From contig NZ_CP077291.1 in NCBI RefSeq assembly GCF_019048065.1, positions 372,001 to 436,000 of the forward strand: 64,000 bases of DNA, read 5' to 3'. Positions 29,515-40,013 of the stretch are shown in pieces. The notes under the pieces were generated by a model. That model was given only the letters and a program-made list of their open reading frames with translations. It was not told the origin of the DNA and searched no databases. The position numbers and the translations under genes were made by a program. Origin of the DNA: Citrobacter farmeri (GTDB lineage: Bacteria > Pseudomonadota > Gammaproteobacteria > Enterobacterales > Enterobacteriaceae). How positions within the stretch are numbered: the first letter of the stretch is position 1; the number at the start of each line of letters is the position of its first letter.

Positions 29515-29530
29515 TGTGAAGTTGATCACA
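29515..29530 (+). promoter_or_regulatory. CRP site of the proP P1 promoter
   Basis: TGTGAAGTTGATCACA has both CRP half-sites (TGTGA and TCACA) at correct spacing, as in E. coli proP P1, where CRP represses and osmotic upshift relieves. The remaining bases to the proP ATG (29531-29747) should hold P1, the RpoS/Fis-dependent P2 and a long leader; I could not place P2 with certainty. Confidence 0.75.
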
Positions 29531-29747
29531 ATTTTAAACACTGGTAGGGTAGATAGCTCATTAACCGCCCAAATCAGGCGTCAACAGGTTCGGTTGTACA
29601 GACCTTAACCAGTCCGTGTAAGTAAACCTGCTACGCTTGTTACAGGAGTTGCGCCTGAGTAACTCCGCGCTCGACGGCGACGTTTGCGCTCAGTGCGCCA
29701 ATGGAGTCGGTATGCAGCGAGACAGGGCTTAGTCTACGAGGACAGCT

Positions 29748-31250
29748 ATGCTGAAAAGGAAAAAAGTAAAACCGATTACGCTTCGTGACGTCACGATTAT
29801 CGATGACGGTAAATTGCGAAAGGCGATTACCGCAGCGTCGCTGGGTAACGCGATGGAGTGGTTTGATTTTGGGGTTTATGGGTTCGTTGCCTACGCATTA
29901 GGTAAAGTGTTCTTCCCGGGGGCTGACCCCAGCGTGCAGATGATTGCCGCCCTTGCTACTTTTTCTGTTCCCTTTCTGATTCGTCCGCTCGGTGGTTTGT
30001 TCTTCGGTATGCTCGGCGATAAATATGGTCGACAGAAGATTCTTGCCATCACCATTGTGATTATGTCGATCAGTACCTTTTGTATCGGCCTGATACCGTC
30101 CTATGCCTCGATAGGCATCTGGGCTCCGATCCTGCTGTTGTTGTGTAAGATGGCGCAGGGGTTCTCTGTCGGCGGTGAGTATACCGGCGCGTCGATCTTT
30201 GTGGCCGAGTATTCTCCGGACCGTAAACGCGGCTTTATGGGAAGCTGGCTGGACTTCGGCTCCATTGCCGGATTTGTGCTGGGTGCGGGCGTGGTGGTGC
30301 TGATCTCGACGGTGGTCGGGGAAGAGAACTTCCTGGAATGGGGCTGGCGTATTCCGTTCTTTATTGCCTTGCCGTTAGGGATAATCGGACTCTATCTGCG
30401 CCATGCTCTGGAAGAGACACCGGCGTTCCAGCAGCACGTCGATAAACTGGAACAGGGCGACCGCGAAGGCTTGCAGGACGGACCGAAAGTCTCCTTTAAA
30501 GAGATTGCCACGAAGCACTGGCGCAGCCTGCTGGCCTGTATTGGCCTGGTGATTGCTACCAACGTCACCTACTACATGCTGCTGACCTATATGCCGAGCT
30601 ATCTGTCGCATAACCTGCATTACTCTGAAGATCACGGCGTGCTGATTATCATCGCCATTATGATCGGGATGCTGTTTGTTCAGCCGGTAATGGGGCTGCT
30701 GAGTGACCGTTTTGGCCGTCGTCCGTTCGTGATCATGGGGAGCATCGCGCTGTTTGCGCTGGCAATTCCGGCCTTTATTCTGATTAACAGCAATATCATC
30801 GGCCTGATTTTTGCCGGTCTGCTGATGTTGGCGGTGATCCTCAACTGCTTTACCGGGGTGATGGCCTCTTCGCTGCCGGCGATGTTCCCGACGCACATTC
30901 GTTACAGTGCGTTGGCGGCGGCATTTAACATTTCGGTACTGATTGCCGGTCTGACGCCAACGCTGGCGGCCTGGCTGGTGGAAAGCTCGCAGAATCTGAT
31001 GATGCCGGCCTACTACCTGATGGTGATCGCCGTGATTGGTTTCATTACCGGTATCACCATGAAAGAGACCGCGAATCAGCCGCTGAAAGGGGCGACGCCT
31101 GCCGCTTCGGATATTCAGGAAGCGAAAGAAATTCTCGGCGAGCACTACGATAATATTGAGCAGAAAATTGAGGATATCGATCAGGAGATTGCTGACCTGC
31201 AGGCGAAGCGTACGCGCCTGGTGCAGCAGCATCCGCGGATTGACGAGTAA
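29748..31250 (+). CDS. proP: proline/glycine betaine:proton symporter and osmosensor
   Basis: A 500-residue MFS transporter, the same length as E. coli ProP. Twelve membrane segments with MFS motifs (GDKYGRQK, DRFGRRP) and a C-terminal heptad region (DNIEQKIEDIDQEIADLQAKR) that forms the osmosensory coiled coil. It imports proline, betaine and ectoine under high osmolality. Confidence 0.98.
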   Translation: MLKRKKVKPITLRDVTIIDDGKLRKAITAASLGNAMEWFDFGVYGFVAYALGKVFFPGADPSVQMIAALATFSVPFLIRPLGGLFFGMLGDKYGRQKILAITIVIMSISTFCIGLIPSYASIGIWAPILLLLCKMAQGFSVGGEYTGASIFVAEYSPDRKRGFMGSWLDFGSIAGFVLGAGVVVLISTVVGEENFLEWGWRIPFFIALPLGIIGLYLRHALEETPAFQQHVDKLEQGDREGLQDGPKVSFKEIATKHWRSLLACIGLVIATNVTYYMLLTYMPSYLSHNLHYSEDHGVLIIIAIMIGMLFVQPVMGLLSDRFGRRPFVIMGSIALFALAIPAFILINSNIIGLIFAGLLMLAVILNCFTGVMASSLPAMFPTHIRYSALAAAFNISVLIAGLTPTLAAWLVESSQNLMMPAYYLMVIAVIGFITGITMKETANQPLKGATPAASDIQEAKEILGEHYDNIEQKIEDIDQEIADLQAKRTRLVQQHPRIDE

Positions 31251-31252
31251 GC

Positions 31253-31269
31253 CTTAAGGTTTGCTTAAT
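31253..31269 (+). promoter_or_regulatory. PmrA (BasR) box for pmrR
   Basis: CTTAAG-GTTTG-CTTAAT is an exact two-half-site PmrA box (YTTAAK, 5-base spacer, YTTAAK). It begins 3 bases after the proP stop codon and ends 43 bases before the pmrR ATG. Confidence 0.85.
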
Positions 31270-31312
31270 CTCTGACTGGCACACTCTCTTCCATCCCCTG
31301 GAGGAGAGTGTG

Positions 31313-31402
31313 ATGAAACAGCGTATTTATGAAAGTATAACCACCGTGTTCAGCGTACTGATTGTCAGTAGCTTCCTGTACATCTGGTTTTCAAGCTACT
31401 AA
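31313..31402 (+). CDS. pmrR: PmrR, 29-residue membrane peptide inhibiting LpxT
   Basis: The frame encodes MKQRIYESITTVFSVLIVSS followed by FLYIWFSSY. It is one hydrophobic helix, with ribosome site GGAGAG 6 bases upstream. It matches the Salmonella PmrR peptide, which is activated by PmrA and inhibits the lipid A kinase LpxT so that phosphoethanolamine can be added instead. A PmrA box lies just upstream. The last four bases overlap the convergent basS 3' end. Confidence 0.9.
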   Translation: MKQRIYESITTVFSVLIVSSFLYIWFSSY

Positions 31403-32481
31403 ACCTTCTTCAACAGCACCGAGGCGCGGGTTCCCGTTGTTCCACTGCGGTTTTGCAGGAAAAACTGACCGTGGTGCAGCTGCGTAATGCGGCTGACAAT
31501 GCTTAGCCCCAATCCGATCCCACCGTAACGGCTGTCCATGCGTACGAAAGCTTTGCTGAGTTCGCCACACTTGCTTTCATCAATTCCCGGTCCTTCATCT
31601 TCTACCGCCATAGTTGCCTGATCATTAACATTCAGGGTAATGGTGATGGTAGTTCCTTGCGGACTGTAGCGATGGGCATTCTCTACCAGATTGCGCAGCA
31701 GCATCCGCAGTAGCGTCGCATCGCCCTGCACGATGGCATCGTCCTGACGATCGGGCAGCAGCAACAGCGTCTGTTCGCGCTGTTCCAGCATTGTGCTCAG
31801 CTCATCGTAAGATGGCAGGATCACATCTTCCAGCAGCCTGACCTGCTGATAGTTTCCCGATGAAAAAGACTGGCCCACGCGGGCGAGTTGTAAAAGCTGC
31901 GAGACGCTGTCCATCATTTGATCAAGACGGCCAAGTAGCGGTGCGACATCCACGTTGTGCGCTTTTGACAGTAGCTCCAGATGCAGACGGACACCCGATA
32001 ACGGCGTTCGCAGCTCGTGCGCGACGTCGGCGGTAAACAGGCGCTCGTTCTCGATGGTCGTGGTCAGTCGATTCACCAACTGGTTGAGTGCCGAAACAAC
32101 CGCTTCAATTTCGACCGTTGAGCTGTGAATCTCGATGGGCGAGAGATTATCCGCCGTGCGGGTCTCTAACTCTTGTTGCAGATTGGCGAGTGGACGGGTG
32201 ATGCGGCGAACGGCCTGATAGCAGATGAACAGCGTTAACCCCACCATAAACACGCTGGGGACGATCAGACTGGCGACCGCCTCGCGGATTTCATGCATGA
32301 TATGGCGATCGTTATTGCGGTTATCCCGCAGTGCCTGCTCAAACAACTGGATCTGCTCGGTGCTTTCGTGCCAGAGCCAGAAGGTGCTGATAAGCTGGAA
32401 AACCAGCAAAATCATACCGATGGTGATCATCAGCCTCCGACGCAGGGTCATTGGCTGGCGCAGAAAACGCTTCAGATTCAA
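31399..32481 (-). CDS. basS: sensor kinase BasS (PmrB)
   Basis: A 360-residue histidine kinase: membrane segment at residues 17-37, a short periplasmic loop with the Fe(III)-sensing ExxE patterns (ESTE, residues 39-42, and EIRE, 64-67), second membrane segment at about 70-90, HAMP, the phosphoacceptor His155 in DVAHELRTP, and ATP-binding N, G1 (DEGPGID) and G2 (GIGLGLS) boxes. It senses iron, aluminium, mild acid and polymyxin and phosphorylates BasR. Its start is one base from the basR stop. Confidence 0.97.
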   Translation of the reverse strand: MNLKRFLRQPMTLRRRLMITIGMILLVFQLISTFWLWHESTEQIQLFEQALRDNRNNDRHIMHEIREAVASLIVPSVFMVGLTLFICYQAVRRITRPLANLQQELETRTADNLSPIEIHSSTVEIEAVVSALNQLVNRLTTTIENERLFTADVAHELRTPLSGVRLHLELLSKAHNVDVAPLLGRLDQMMDSVSQLLQLARVGQSFSSGNYQQVRLLEDVILPSYDELSTMLEQREQTLLLLPDRQDDAIVQGDATLLRMLLRNLVENAHRYSPQGTTITITLNVNDQATMAVEDEGPGIDESKCGELSKAFVRMDSRYGGIGLGLSIVSRITQLHHGQFFLQNRSGTTGTRASVLLKKV

Positions 32482-33156
32482 TTAGCTTTCCTCAGTCGCG
32501 GCCGCCACCAACATGTAGCCAAAGCCGCGAACGGTACGAATACGTGATTTCCCAACTTTATCGCGCAGATTGTGGATATGCACTTCCAGGGTGTTAGTAG
32601 ACGGTTCGTTATCCCAGTTATAGATGTCGTTATAGAGAATTTCCCGGTGCACCGGACTTCCCGATTTCAACATCAGGCGTGACAGCAGCGCGTACTCTTT
32701 GGGCGTGAGAATTAACTCTTCCCCCTCTTTCCACACCTGTCGACGACCCATATTCAGCGTCAGGTTGCCAACAACCAGTTCGCTCTCGCCCTGGTTATTG
32801 TGACGACGTAGCAGCGCGCGAATACGGGCGTGCAACTCTTCCAGCGCAAAAGGCTTCACCAGATAATCATCCGCCCCGACGTCCAGCCCGGAAATCTTAT
32901 CGCCGAGCGTGTCACGTGCGGTAAGGATCAGCACCGGCAGGGTATATTTTTTCTGCCGGATGCGGGTAAGAAAGTGCAGGCCATCTTCGTCAGGCAGACC
33001 GAGGTCCAGCACCACCAGACTGTAATGACCGGTCTCCAGGCATTGCTCTGCCGCGCGGGCGGTCGAGACGCCATCGCAGGCGTATCCTTCGGTTTGCGCC
33101 GCCAGAATCAGGCCCTGCAAAAGCAGCGTATCGTCTTCAACAATCAGTATTTTCAT
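32482..33156 (-). CDS. basR: response regulator BasR (PmrA)
   Basis: A 224-residue OmpR-family regulator with receiver domain acidic residues (EDD, residues 7-9), phospho-acceptor Asp51 ([12 protein letters not shown]), Lys in VKPF, and a C-terminal winged helix ending [11 protein letters not shown]. It activates eptA, pmrR and lipid A modification genes via the YTTAA repeats seen in this region. It overlaps eptA by 4 bases. Confidence 0.97.
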   Translation of the reverse strand: MKILIVEDDTLLLQGLILAAQTEGYACDGVSTARAAEQCLETGHYSLVVLDLGLPDEDGLHFLTRIRQKKYTLPVLILTARDTLGDKISGLDVGADDYLVKPFALEELHARIRALLRRHNNQGESELVVGNLTLNMGRRQVWKEGEELILTPKEYALLSRLMLKSGSPVHREILYNDIYNWDNEPSTNTLEVHIHNLRDKVGKSRIRTVRGFGYMLVAAATEES

Positions 33157-34796
33157 TGAGTGGTTCTCCTGCAGGGCTGCAGAATATCATCTGCGGCCTG
33201 ATATTGCGTGGTCTGTACGCCGGTCAGTCCCAGCATGGTCGAGAAAAGATTGTCCTGCGAGTAATCCTGAGCTCGCGCCTGTTTTTGCAGGCAGTTTGCA
33301 TCAACCTGGTAGCGCTGCTGATAATCCTCTGACAGCCACAGCAGCATCGGCACATGCTTCTGCGCATCTGGCGCAATGGCATACGGCAGGCCGTGCAGAT
33401 AAACGCCGTTTTCGCCCAGCGACTCGCCGTGGTCGGAAAGATAAACCAGACTGGTGGTGAATTTGTCCTGGTGCGTTTTCAGGAGATTAATTGTTTTATC
33501 AACAATATAGTCGACATACAGCACGGTATTATCGTACGTGTTCACTAATTGTTCCTGTGAGCAGGTCTGGATTTCATTGGTATCGCAGGTCGGGGTAAAT
33601 TTCCTGAACTGCGGCGGGTAGCGGTTGTAATAGGTGGGGCCGTGGCTACCGATGGTATGCAGTACAATCACTCCATCACCCTCCAGGCGGTTGATGTACT
33701 CCTCCAGGCCGTGGAACAGCACGTCGTCATAGCATTCGCCGTCGATGCATTCACCTTTCAGGTTTAACGCCGTCATATTTTGATGCGGTACGCGGTCACA
33801 GGCGCCTTTACAGCCGCCGTCGTTGTCGTTCCACAGCACCTTAATGCCCGCGCGCTGGATAATATCGAGCATGCCTTCCTGATGCTGCGCCAGTTCTTCG
33901 TCGTAGTGCTTGCGCGGCATGTTGGAGAACATGCAGGGCACAGACACCGCCGTGGCGGTACCACACGAGGTGGTGCGTGGGAAGTAGACCACATTATCTT
34001 TTGCTAACAGTGGGTTGGTTTCGCGTGAGTATCCGCCGAGCGAGAAGTTTTCGCCACGTGAGGTTTCGCCGACGATCAGGATGGTCAGATTTTGGCGCTT
34101 CTCTTGCTGCAGCTGCGGATTACGATGTGCATCTTCGCCGATGCGGACCAGCGGCAGGTGCGCGAGGCGCTGATGGGAGTACCAGGACCAACTGGCGACA
34201 ATGCCGTTTGACGGGCTAAGGGCTTTGACCAGTTCCTTATTGTTGCGAAACAGTGAGGCGTAATCTTTATAGAAAAAAGCCGCCACCAGTACGATCAATA
34301 ACACCGACACCAGCACGTTGGCGGCGCGATATAGCACGTTACGTAGGGCTGGCGTGGTCGGTTTGATTTTGATCCAACAGGCGACGATCGCCGCCACAAT
34401 GCCGCTAAGACCGAGTGTCAGCACCATCTGCGGCGTCATCAACGCGAACGTTTCGGCAGGCGTGGTATCCACCATATTGGCAATCATCGAGCGGTCGATG
34501 ATGATGCCGTAAGTCATGATGAAGTACTGCGCCGATGCGGCCATCAGAATAAACAGGCAGGCCAGCAGGCGGTTAAGCCACAGGAAAGAAGCCAGCGTCA
34601 GGACAATATTGATGACGCTGAACGCCACCACCGGCATCGACAAGAAGACCAGTACATTACGCAGGGAATCCAGCGGCAGGGCCTGCACCACCTGCCTGTA
34701 GAAGGCGATGTTCAGGCAAACAGACAAATAGAATGAAACCAGCAGTAACCAGGCCAACAGGCTGAGAATGGGTCTTCTGATAATGCGCTTTAACAT
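33153..34796 (-). CDS. eptA: lipid A phosphoethanolamine transferase
   Basis: A 547-residue inner-membrane enzyme (PmrC). About five N-terminal membrane segments, then a periplasmic alkaline-phosphatase-like domain: zinc ligand Glu244 in [10 protein letters not shown], nucleophile Thr280 in [13 protein letters not shown], and later [10 protein letters not shown]. It adds phosphoethanolamine to lipid A, reducing polymyxin binding; it is the same fold as MCR-1. It is first in the eptA-basR-basS operon, behind a PmrA box. Confidence 0.97.
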   Translation of the reverse strand: MLKRIIRRPILSLLAWLLLVSFYLSVCLNIAFYRQVVQALPLDSLRNVLVFLSMPVVAFSVINIVLTLASFLWLNRLLACLFILMAASAQYFIMTYGIIIDRSMIANMVDTTPAETFALMTPQMVLTLGLSGIVAAIVACWIKIKPTTPALRNVLYRAANVLVSVLLIVLVAAFFYKDYASLFRNNKELVKALSPSNGIVASWSWYSHQRLAHLPLVRIGEDAHRNPQLQQEKRQNLTILIVGETSRGENFSLGGYSRETNPLLAKDNVVYFPRTTSCGTATAVSVPCMFSNMPRKHYDEELAQHQEGMLDIIQRAGIKVLWNDNDGGCKGACDRVPHQNMTALNLKGECIDGECYDDVLFHGLEEYINRLEGDGVIVLHTIGSHGPTYYNRYPPQFRKFTPTCDTNEIQTCSQEQLVNTYDNTVLYVDYIVDKTINLLKTHQDKFTTSLVYLSDHGESLGENGVYLHGLPYAIAPDAQKHVPMLLWLSEDYQQRYQVDANCLQKQARAQDYSQDNLFSTMLGLTGVQTTQYQAADDILQPCRRTTQ

Positions 34797-34842
34797 GGTG
34801 GAGCTTCCGTAGACTAATTGGCGCAGATCCTCGCAGAGTAAC

Positions 34843-34859
34843 GTTAAGCCAACCTTAAG
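34843..34859 (-). promoter_or_regulatory. PmrA (BasR) box of the eptA operon
   Basis: On the minus strand CTTAAG-GTTGG-CTTAAC matches the PmrA box with the correct 5-base spacer. It lies 46 bases upstream of the eptA ATG, so the operon is autoregulated as in Salmonella. Confidence 0.85.
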
Positions 34860-34938
34860 TTCTTAATGTTGACTGAAGGGGGGGCCGGACCGCGACATCA
34901 ATGCCTTAACTGGCCTACAGACTGAGGGATTAACGTAA

Positions 34939-34964
34939 GCCCGATAAGCGTGTGCTTATCGGGC
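34939..34964. repeat. REP-like perfect hairpin after adiC
   Basis: GCCCGATAAGC (34939-34949) pairs perfectly with GCTTATCGGGC (34954-34964) around GTGT. It lies 21 bases past the adiC stop and could end or protect that transcript; there is no strong U-run. Confidence 0.7.
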
Positions 34965-34985
34965 GCAATCACGAAGGGTTCGTGG

Positions 34986-36323
34986 TTAATTGCGGTTTAC
35001 TGGCGCATCCAGTGGGAAGGGGTTTTTGTGGATCCGGTTGTAGTTCAGGGCGTACAGCGCAGTGATGATCATCAGGGTTACAAACGACCACATCACCTCT
35101 TTCGCACCGGAACCGACCACCGCCCAGATACAGTAGATAAAGGCCACAAAGGTCACCACCAGATAGAGTGGACGCGCTTTGCCGAAGTGTCCGTGGCCGA
35201 GCAAAAGCAGCGCAGCGCAGGTGTACAGATATGGCACCAGCGTGAAGATGACGGACACCGAGGAGACGAGACCAAACTCTTTCGCGGCGTTTGGCGACAT
35301 GCTGCTGAACTGGAAGACCGTCATCAGGATCCCGACGATAATCAGCCCGGCAACCGGTGTCCCCGCTTTATTCACGCGGGCAAAAATGGGCGGGAAAAGA
35401 CCGTCATCGGCAGCGGCTTTTGCAGTCTGTCCGGCCAGTAATGTCCAGCCACCCAGTGAACCTAAACAACCTGCTGCCGCGCAGAAGGAAACAATTGCGC
35501 CGGCGGTGTTACCGAGCGCCATGCGTGCCGCGTCACCGAACGGTGAAGCTGAGACGCGCAGCGCGGCGTTGGGGATCATCCCCATGATGGCGGTGGTGGA
35601 GAGCACATAGCACACGGCAGCAATCAGCACTCCGCCAATGGTGGCGATCGGCACATTGCGTTTTGGGTTTTTGACCACGCCTGCCGCTACCGAGGCGCTT
35701 TCTACCCCAATGAACGACCACAGCGTAACGTTAAGGGTGCTCTGAATCGCCCCGAAGGTGTTCATACCGCTCACGTTCCAGGCGGCCATATAGGTTTCGC
35801 CACGGAACCAGAACCAGCCAAACACGGCGATACCGACGATGGGGACCAGTGCCAGCACGGTGGCGACGGCCTGAACGCGGGTGATCATTTTTGGACCGAC
35901 AATATTGAGCAGAACGAAGATCCACAGTACCACCACGCAGGTGAGCGTCAGCACCAGCGGATCTTTCAGAATCGGGAAGAAGTAGCTCAGGTAACCGACG
36001 CCGATAACGACCATCGCGATGTTACCGATCCAGCAGGCGAGCCAGTACAGCACGTTGGTCTGGTAACCGAGGAACGGCCCAAAGCAGCGGCGTGCATAAG
36101 CGTAAGAACCGCCGGGACTGGGATCTAAGGACGACATTTTCGCGTAGACCATCGACAGCGCCAGCGCGCCGATGATCGTGACCAGCCATCCGTAGATTGC
36201 AATCCCGCCGGTGGCGGCCAGGTTTGCAGGCAGCAGGAAAACCCCTGAACCCATTATATTCCCCGACACCATTAAGGTGACGGGGATTAAGCCCACTTTG
36301 TGAGCATCAGCATCCGAGGACAT
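34986..36323 (-). CDS. adiC: arginine/agmatine antiporter
   Basis: A 445-residue APC-family antiporter, the E. coli length. Substrate-site features are in place: GNIMGSGVF (Asn22, Ser26) and Tyr93. It exchanges external arginine for internal agmatine, exporting one proton equivalent per cycle with AdiA during extreme acid stress. It is 128 bases downstream of adiY. Confidence 0.97.
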   Translation of the reverse strand: MSSDADAHKVGLIPVTLMVSGNIMGSGVFLLPANLAATGGIAIYGWLVTIIGALALSMVYAKMSSLDPSPGGSYAYARRCFGPFLGYQTNVLYWLACWIGNIAMVVIGVGYLSYFFPILKDPLVLTLTCVVVLWIFVLLNIVGPKMITRVQAVATVLALVPIVGIAVFGWFWFRGETYMAAWNVSGMNTFGAIQSTLNVTLWSFIGVESASVAAGVVKNPKRNVPIATIGGVLIAAVCYVLSTTAIMGMIPNAALRVSASPFGDAARMALGNTAGAIVSFCAAAGCLGSLGGWTLLAGQTAKAAADDGLFPPIFARVNKAGTPVAGLIIVGILMTVFQFSSMSPNAAKEFGLVSSVSVIFTLVPYLYTCAALLLLGHGHFGKARPLYLVVTFVAFIYCIWAVVGSGAKEVMWSFVTLMIITALYALNYNRIHKNPFPLDAPVNRN

Positions 36324-36451
36324 AAATAAACTCCTGAAAGGAACAATAAATGATGTCCCATAATACGCCTTCAGAAGTCGGTTGAATTATGTCCGACGCG
36401 GGTTATCGCTAATGCTGATATTATCGTGGCTCATTGTAAAGTGTTCAAAAA

Positions 36452-37213
36452 TCACGCTGCTGCACGATCTTTAAACTGGCTGACATAATGCAATGGGGTC
36501 ATGCCATAATACTCTTTGAAAACAGAGATAAAGTACGATGTACTGTTATAACCACACAGTTCGGAAACCTGGGATATATTCTTACCATCCATCAGGAGCT
36601 GATTAACGGCGTAGCGCATGCGGCAGGTAGTGACAATTTGACTGTAGCTGGTGTTCTCGCTTTTGAGTTTCTTCTTTAGCAAACTCGGGCTAAGGCAGAG
36701 ACAACGGGCGACCTGGTTCAGATTCCAGGCTTTATGAATATCACTCTCAATAATATGGTAAACGCTGTCGCTAACGCGATTTCGCAGCATATACATGAGC
36801 AGAGGCATGAACTTCTTACTGTCGAGAAAACGTGATAACACGGTAAACAGCAGGGCACGCGTACGTTCTTCTTCACCAGGACTATCGGTATGCGCAATGC
36901 TGTGCTGCGCAGCTACCCGAAAGACATCGGGAGTCAGGCAATCGGCGGTTAATACCGGGGAGGCGCTCCGTTGCCAGAGGGGAATAGCCGTGAGATCTTT
37001 ATTTAAGAAACGAAGGTAGTCTTTAATGATATCCCGGCTAATATGTGCAACCAGTGCGTTATTAATTGATGATATATCGACGATGTTATTTTCACAGGCG
37101 ATGAGTGCCATATGATTCGCTTTTAAATTGATAGCTTCTTTACCATTTACTCGTAGCCAAACGTCTTTTTCGGTTAACACTACAATGCAAGGATTATTGC
37201 TGAAAATTCTCAT
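36452..37213 (-). CDS. adiY: AraC-family activator AdiY of arginine-dependent acid resistance
   Basis: A 253-residue protein whose C-terminal 100 residues form two helix-turn-helix motifs (SLLKKKLKSENTSYSQIV and ISQVSELCGYNSTSYFISVF). It activates adiA and adiC under anaerobic acid conditions. ATG 37213 has an excellent GGAGGTGGG ribosome site; a longer in-frame start adds 15 residues not in the family. Confidence 0.95.
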   Translation of the reverse strand: MRIFSNNPCIVVLTEKDVWLRVNGKEAINLKANHMALIACENNIVDISSINNALVAHISRDIIKDYLRFLNKDLTAIPLWQRSASPVLTADCLTPDVFRVAAQHSIAHTDSPGEEERTRALLFTVLSRFLDSKKFMPLLMYMLRNRVSDSVYHIIESDIHKAWNLNQVARCLCLSPSLLKKKLKSENTSYSQIVTTCRMRYAVNQLLMDGKNISQVSELCGYNSTSYFISVFKEYYGMTPLHYVSQFKDRAAA

Positions 37214-37400
37214 ACCCCACCTCCCGAAATATGAACATAAAATACCCGTTCTCGCCAAAGTGGAGAGATAAAGCAGATATTTTGATTTGTATGACGAATG
37301 AAGTCCACAATAAAATAATAGTTTTGATTGAAATTACAATAGGCGTCAGATAATTGCTATGTACAGAAATTTTTACGCGGTGGAAACCAGGCAAGTGGAT

Positions 37401-37426
37401 AAAAAAAAGCGCGGGGGGACCCGCGC
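37401..37426 (-). terminator. intrinsic terminator of adiA
   Basis: GCGCGGG (37409-37415) pairs with CCCGCGC (37420-37426) around GGGA. On the minus strand the stem is followed by eight U's (A-tract 37401-37408). It lies 121 bases beyond the adiA stop, separating adiA from adiY-adiC. The 333-base adiA-adiY gap otherwise holds the adiY promoter. Confidence 0.9.
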
Positions 37427-37546
37427 AAAAAGGTATGACAATGTTAGTTTTTTTCAGCAATACTCAGGAAACGCTCGTCATCACCTTGTGGCCAAAACCA
37501 GGCTGCATCAGGATGGCCATTTCATGACACAGTCGTCGGAATAGAC

Positions 37547-39817
37547 TTACGCTTTTACGCACATCACGTGATAGATACCATCAATGATTTCAGTACCTTC
37601 GGTTTCATGCTCGAAGCCGGGGAAGTGATGATCCCAGGATTGCAGGGCGCGGAGATAAGCTACCTGCGGACTGTTTTCATCACCAAAGTTCTCGCCAGAG
37701 AGCAGCATTGGAATTCCCGGCGGATAAGGGATAACGGAGTTCGCCGCAATGCGTCCCGGTAGTTGCTCAATGGCGACCATTTCGATGTTGTCGTTTACGA
37801 TGGCGTTATAAGCCTCACGCGGCGTAATCTCGGCAACTGGCAGGCCGGAATAAGCGGCGTTCAGTTGTGCGCCAGGGTTATTCTCACGCAGCCAGGCAAA
37901 CATCTGGTCACCCAGATCGTGGATCCCCATATTGGCATAGGTTTGGGGATGTTCTTCCACCAGTTCCGGCATGACCTGCGCCAGCGGAGTGTTGGCATCG
38001 TAATGATGTTTGAAGGAGCACAGGGTGTTAATCAGCGTCCCCCATTTCCCACGGGTGATACCCATCGAGAACAGGAACATAATCTGAAAATCGGTGGTGC
38101 GGGTCGGCACAATACCATGACGCCCAAGCCAGGCGGTGACCAGCGCGGCAGGCACACCGGTCTCTTCCAGTTCACCATCGTCGCCCATACCCGGTGCGAG
38201 AATACTGACCTTAATCGGGTCGAGCATACTCCAGTTATCGGGTAAGTCCTTAAAGCCGTGCCAGGATTCGCCAGGACGCATTACCCAGCAGTTCTGGTCA
38301 GTGGCCAGCAGTTTCGCCGGAGCATCAGCAAAATCGAAGGTTTTACCGGTCTGTGGATCGGTGACCACCTCTTTGTTCCACGGCTTGAAGAACCAGTCGC
38401 CGTCGGCGCTGAACTCTTTATACAGACGTGCCATGGCCTGGCGGAAGTCGATGGCTTCGTCGATCACTTCCTGAGTCAGCGACAGGCCGCTGTTGCCGTC
38501 CATCATTGACACCGCCACGTCGTTGGATGCACAGATGGCATACAGCGGCGAGGTGGTGGCATGCATCATGTACGCCTGGTTGAAACGGGAGAAATTCACC
38601 GCGCCACGACCTTCCCGCACATGAATGTAAGAGGCCTGAGAAAGTGCGTTCAGCAGTTTGTGCGTGGAGTGGGTGGCAAAAACGGTAGGACCGCTGTGAT
38701 CGCCCGGTTCGCCGCGCATCGCATAGTGATCGGCGTAAATCGGATTGAAGCGGGCATAACCGTACCAGGCTTCATCGAAGTGGATGCGATCGGTGGTTTG
38801 CGCCAGTAACGCCTGCGCGGATTTCGCGTTATAGCAGACACCGTCATAAGTGCAGTTGGTTACGACGCTGTAAGAAGGCTTTTGCCCCACTTTATCTTTG
38901 GTCAGTGGGCTTTCGCTGATTTTTTTCTCCAGGGTTTCCGGCTGCATTTCCTGCGGGTAGATAGGGCCGATGATGCCGTAGCGGTTACGACTCGGCACCA
39001 TATACACCGGTTTCGCCCCGGTCAGGATCAACCCCTGTTCGATTGATTTATGGCAGTTACGGTCCAGTACCACCACATCGTTATCGGTCATGCAGGCCTG
39101 CATGATGGTGCGGTTAGAACCGGAGGTTCCGACCACCACGGACCAGGAACGGTCCGCGCCAAACACCCGTGCGGCGTACTTTTCACTTTCGCCAAAGGCA
39201 CCGGTGTGATCGAGCAGTGAGCCCAGCGAAGCACGCTCAATCCCCATGTCGCTGCGGAACAGGTTTTCGCCGTAATAGTCATGATAGAAGCGACCCGCAG
39301 GCGTTTTGGTAAAACCGACGCCGCCCTGGTGGCCCGGCGCGGCCCAGGAGTACTCGTGAATATCGCTGTATTTCATCAGCGCATTGAACAGCGGCGGCAA
39401 CAGTTGTTGACGATAACGGGTCATCGCCGCAATGGCGCGGCCTGCGATAAAGTCAGCGGTGTCTTCAAGGATCCAGGCGAACTCATCGACAAGCTCCAGC
39501 ATATCGCGGTCCAGCGAGGCGGTGGCTTTCTCTCTGTCACCTAACAGAAAAACCGGCACATTTTGCTGGCGCTCATGAAGCTTACCGATCAGTTCTCTGA
39601 CGTTTTGATGTTCATCAGGATGTTCCATTTGATAGCTGAACATCAGGCAATCAATGGCTTCGTTTGCCGACAGGATGGCGTAGCCGTCGTCGAAAGACGT
39701 GGACATAATGACGGTAATATTTTGCCGACTTAAGGCGTCTGCCAGACGTTCCACGGCCTTGCCGACCCAGGTGTCCTGATGCAGAAATTCACTTTCAACA
39801 ATTAATACTTTCATCAT
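37547..39817 (-). CDS. adiA: acid-inducible biodegradative arginine decarboxylase
   Basis: A 756-residue PLP enzyme (fold I). N-terminal receiver-like wing domain, then the catalytic core with the PLP lysine in ATHSTHKLLNALSQ (about residue 386) and the family motifs HEYSWAAPGHQGG and HFDEAWYGYARFNP. It converts arginine to agmatine, consuming a cytoplasmic proton. The protein reads very close to E. coli AdiA over its full length. The 196 bases upstream contain a small palindrome, ATTGTTT-TT-AAACAAT (39915-39930). Confidence 0.98.
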   Translation of the reverse strand: MMKVLIVESEFLHQDTWVGKAVERLADALSRQNITVIMSTSFDDGYAILSANEAIDCLMFSYQMEHPDEHQNVRELIGKLHERQQNVPVFLLGDREKATASLDRDMLELVDEFAWILEDTADFIAGRAIAAMTRYRQQLLPPLFNALMKYSDIHEYSWAAPGHQGGVGFTKTPAGRFYHDYYGENLFRSDMGIERASLGSLLDHTGAFGESEKYAARVFGADRSWSVVVGTSGSNRTIMQACMTDNDVVVLDRNCHKSIEQGLILTGAKPVYMVPSRNRYGIIGPIYPQEMQPETLEKKISESPLTKDKVGQKPSYSVVTNCTYDGVCYNAKSAQALLAQTTDRIHFDEAWYGYARFNPIYADHYAMRGEPGDHSGPTVFATHSTHKLLNALSQASYIHVREGRGAVNFSRFNQAYMMHATTSPLYAICASNDVAVSMMDGNSGLSLTQEVIDEAIDFRQAMARLYKEFSADGDWFFKPWNKEVVTDPQTGKTFDFADAPAKLLATDQNCWVMRPGESWHGFKDLPDNWSMLDPIKVSILAPGMGDDGELEETGVPAALVTAWLGRHGIVPTRTTDFQIMFLFSMGITRGKWGTLINTLCSFKHHYDANTPLAQVMPELVEEHPQTYANMGIHDLGDQMFAWLRENNPGAQLNAAYSGLPVAEITPREAYNAIVNDNIEMVAIEQLPGRIAANSVIPYPPGIPMLLSGENFGDENSPQVAYLRALQSWDHHFPGFEHETEGTEIIDGIYHVMCVKA

Positions 39818-40013
39818 CTTTTACCCGGTTGTGGAGGAATCTGTGATGCGGGCAAGTATTATCCTGACAAAAAAAGGTGTAAAGAGGGCGAGAAATAACG
39901 GTTTTTTGAAATTAATTGTTTTTAAACAATGGGTTAAATTGGTTTTTCTGGTGTTTTTGGCGGCAGTTTATCGACAGCTGAACTATTTTTTGAGCTGATA
40001 GTGATATCAGGCA

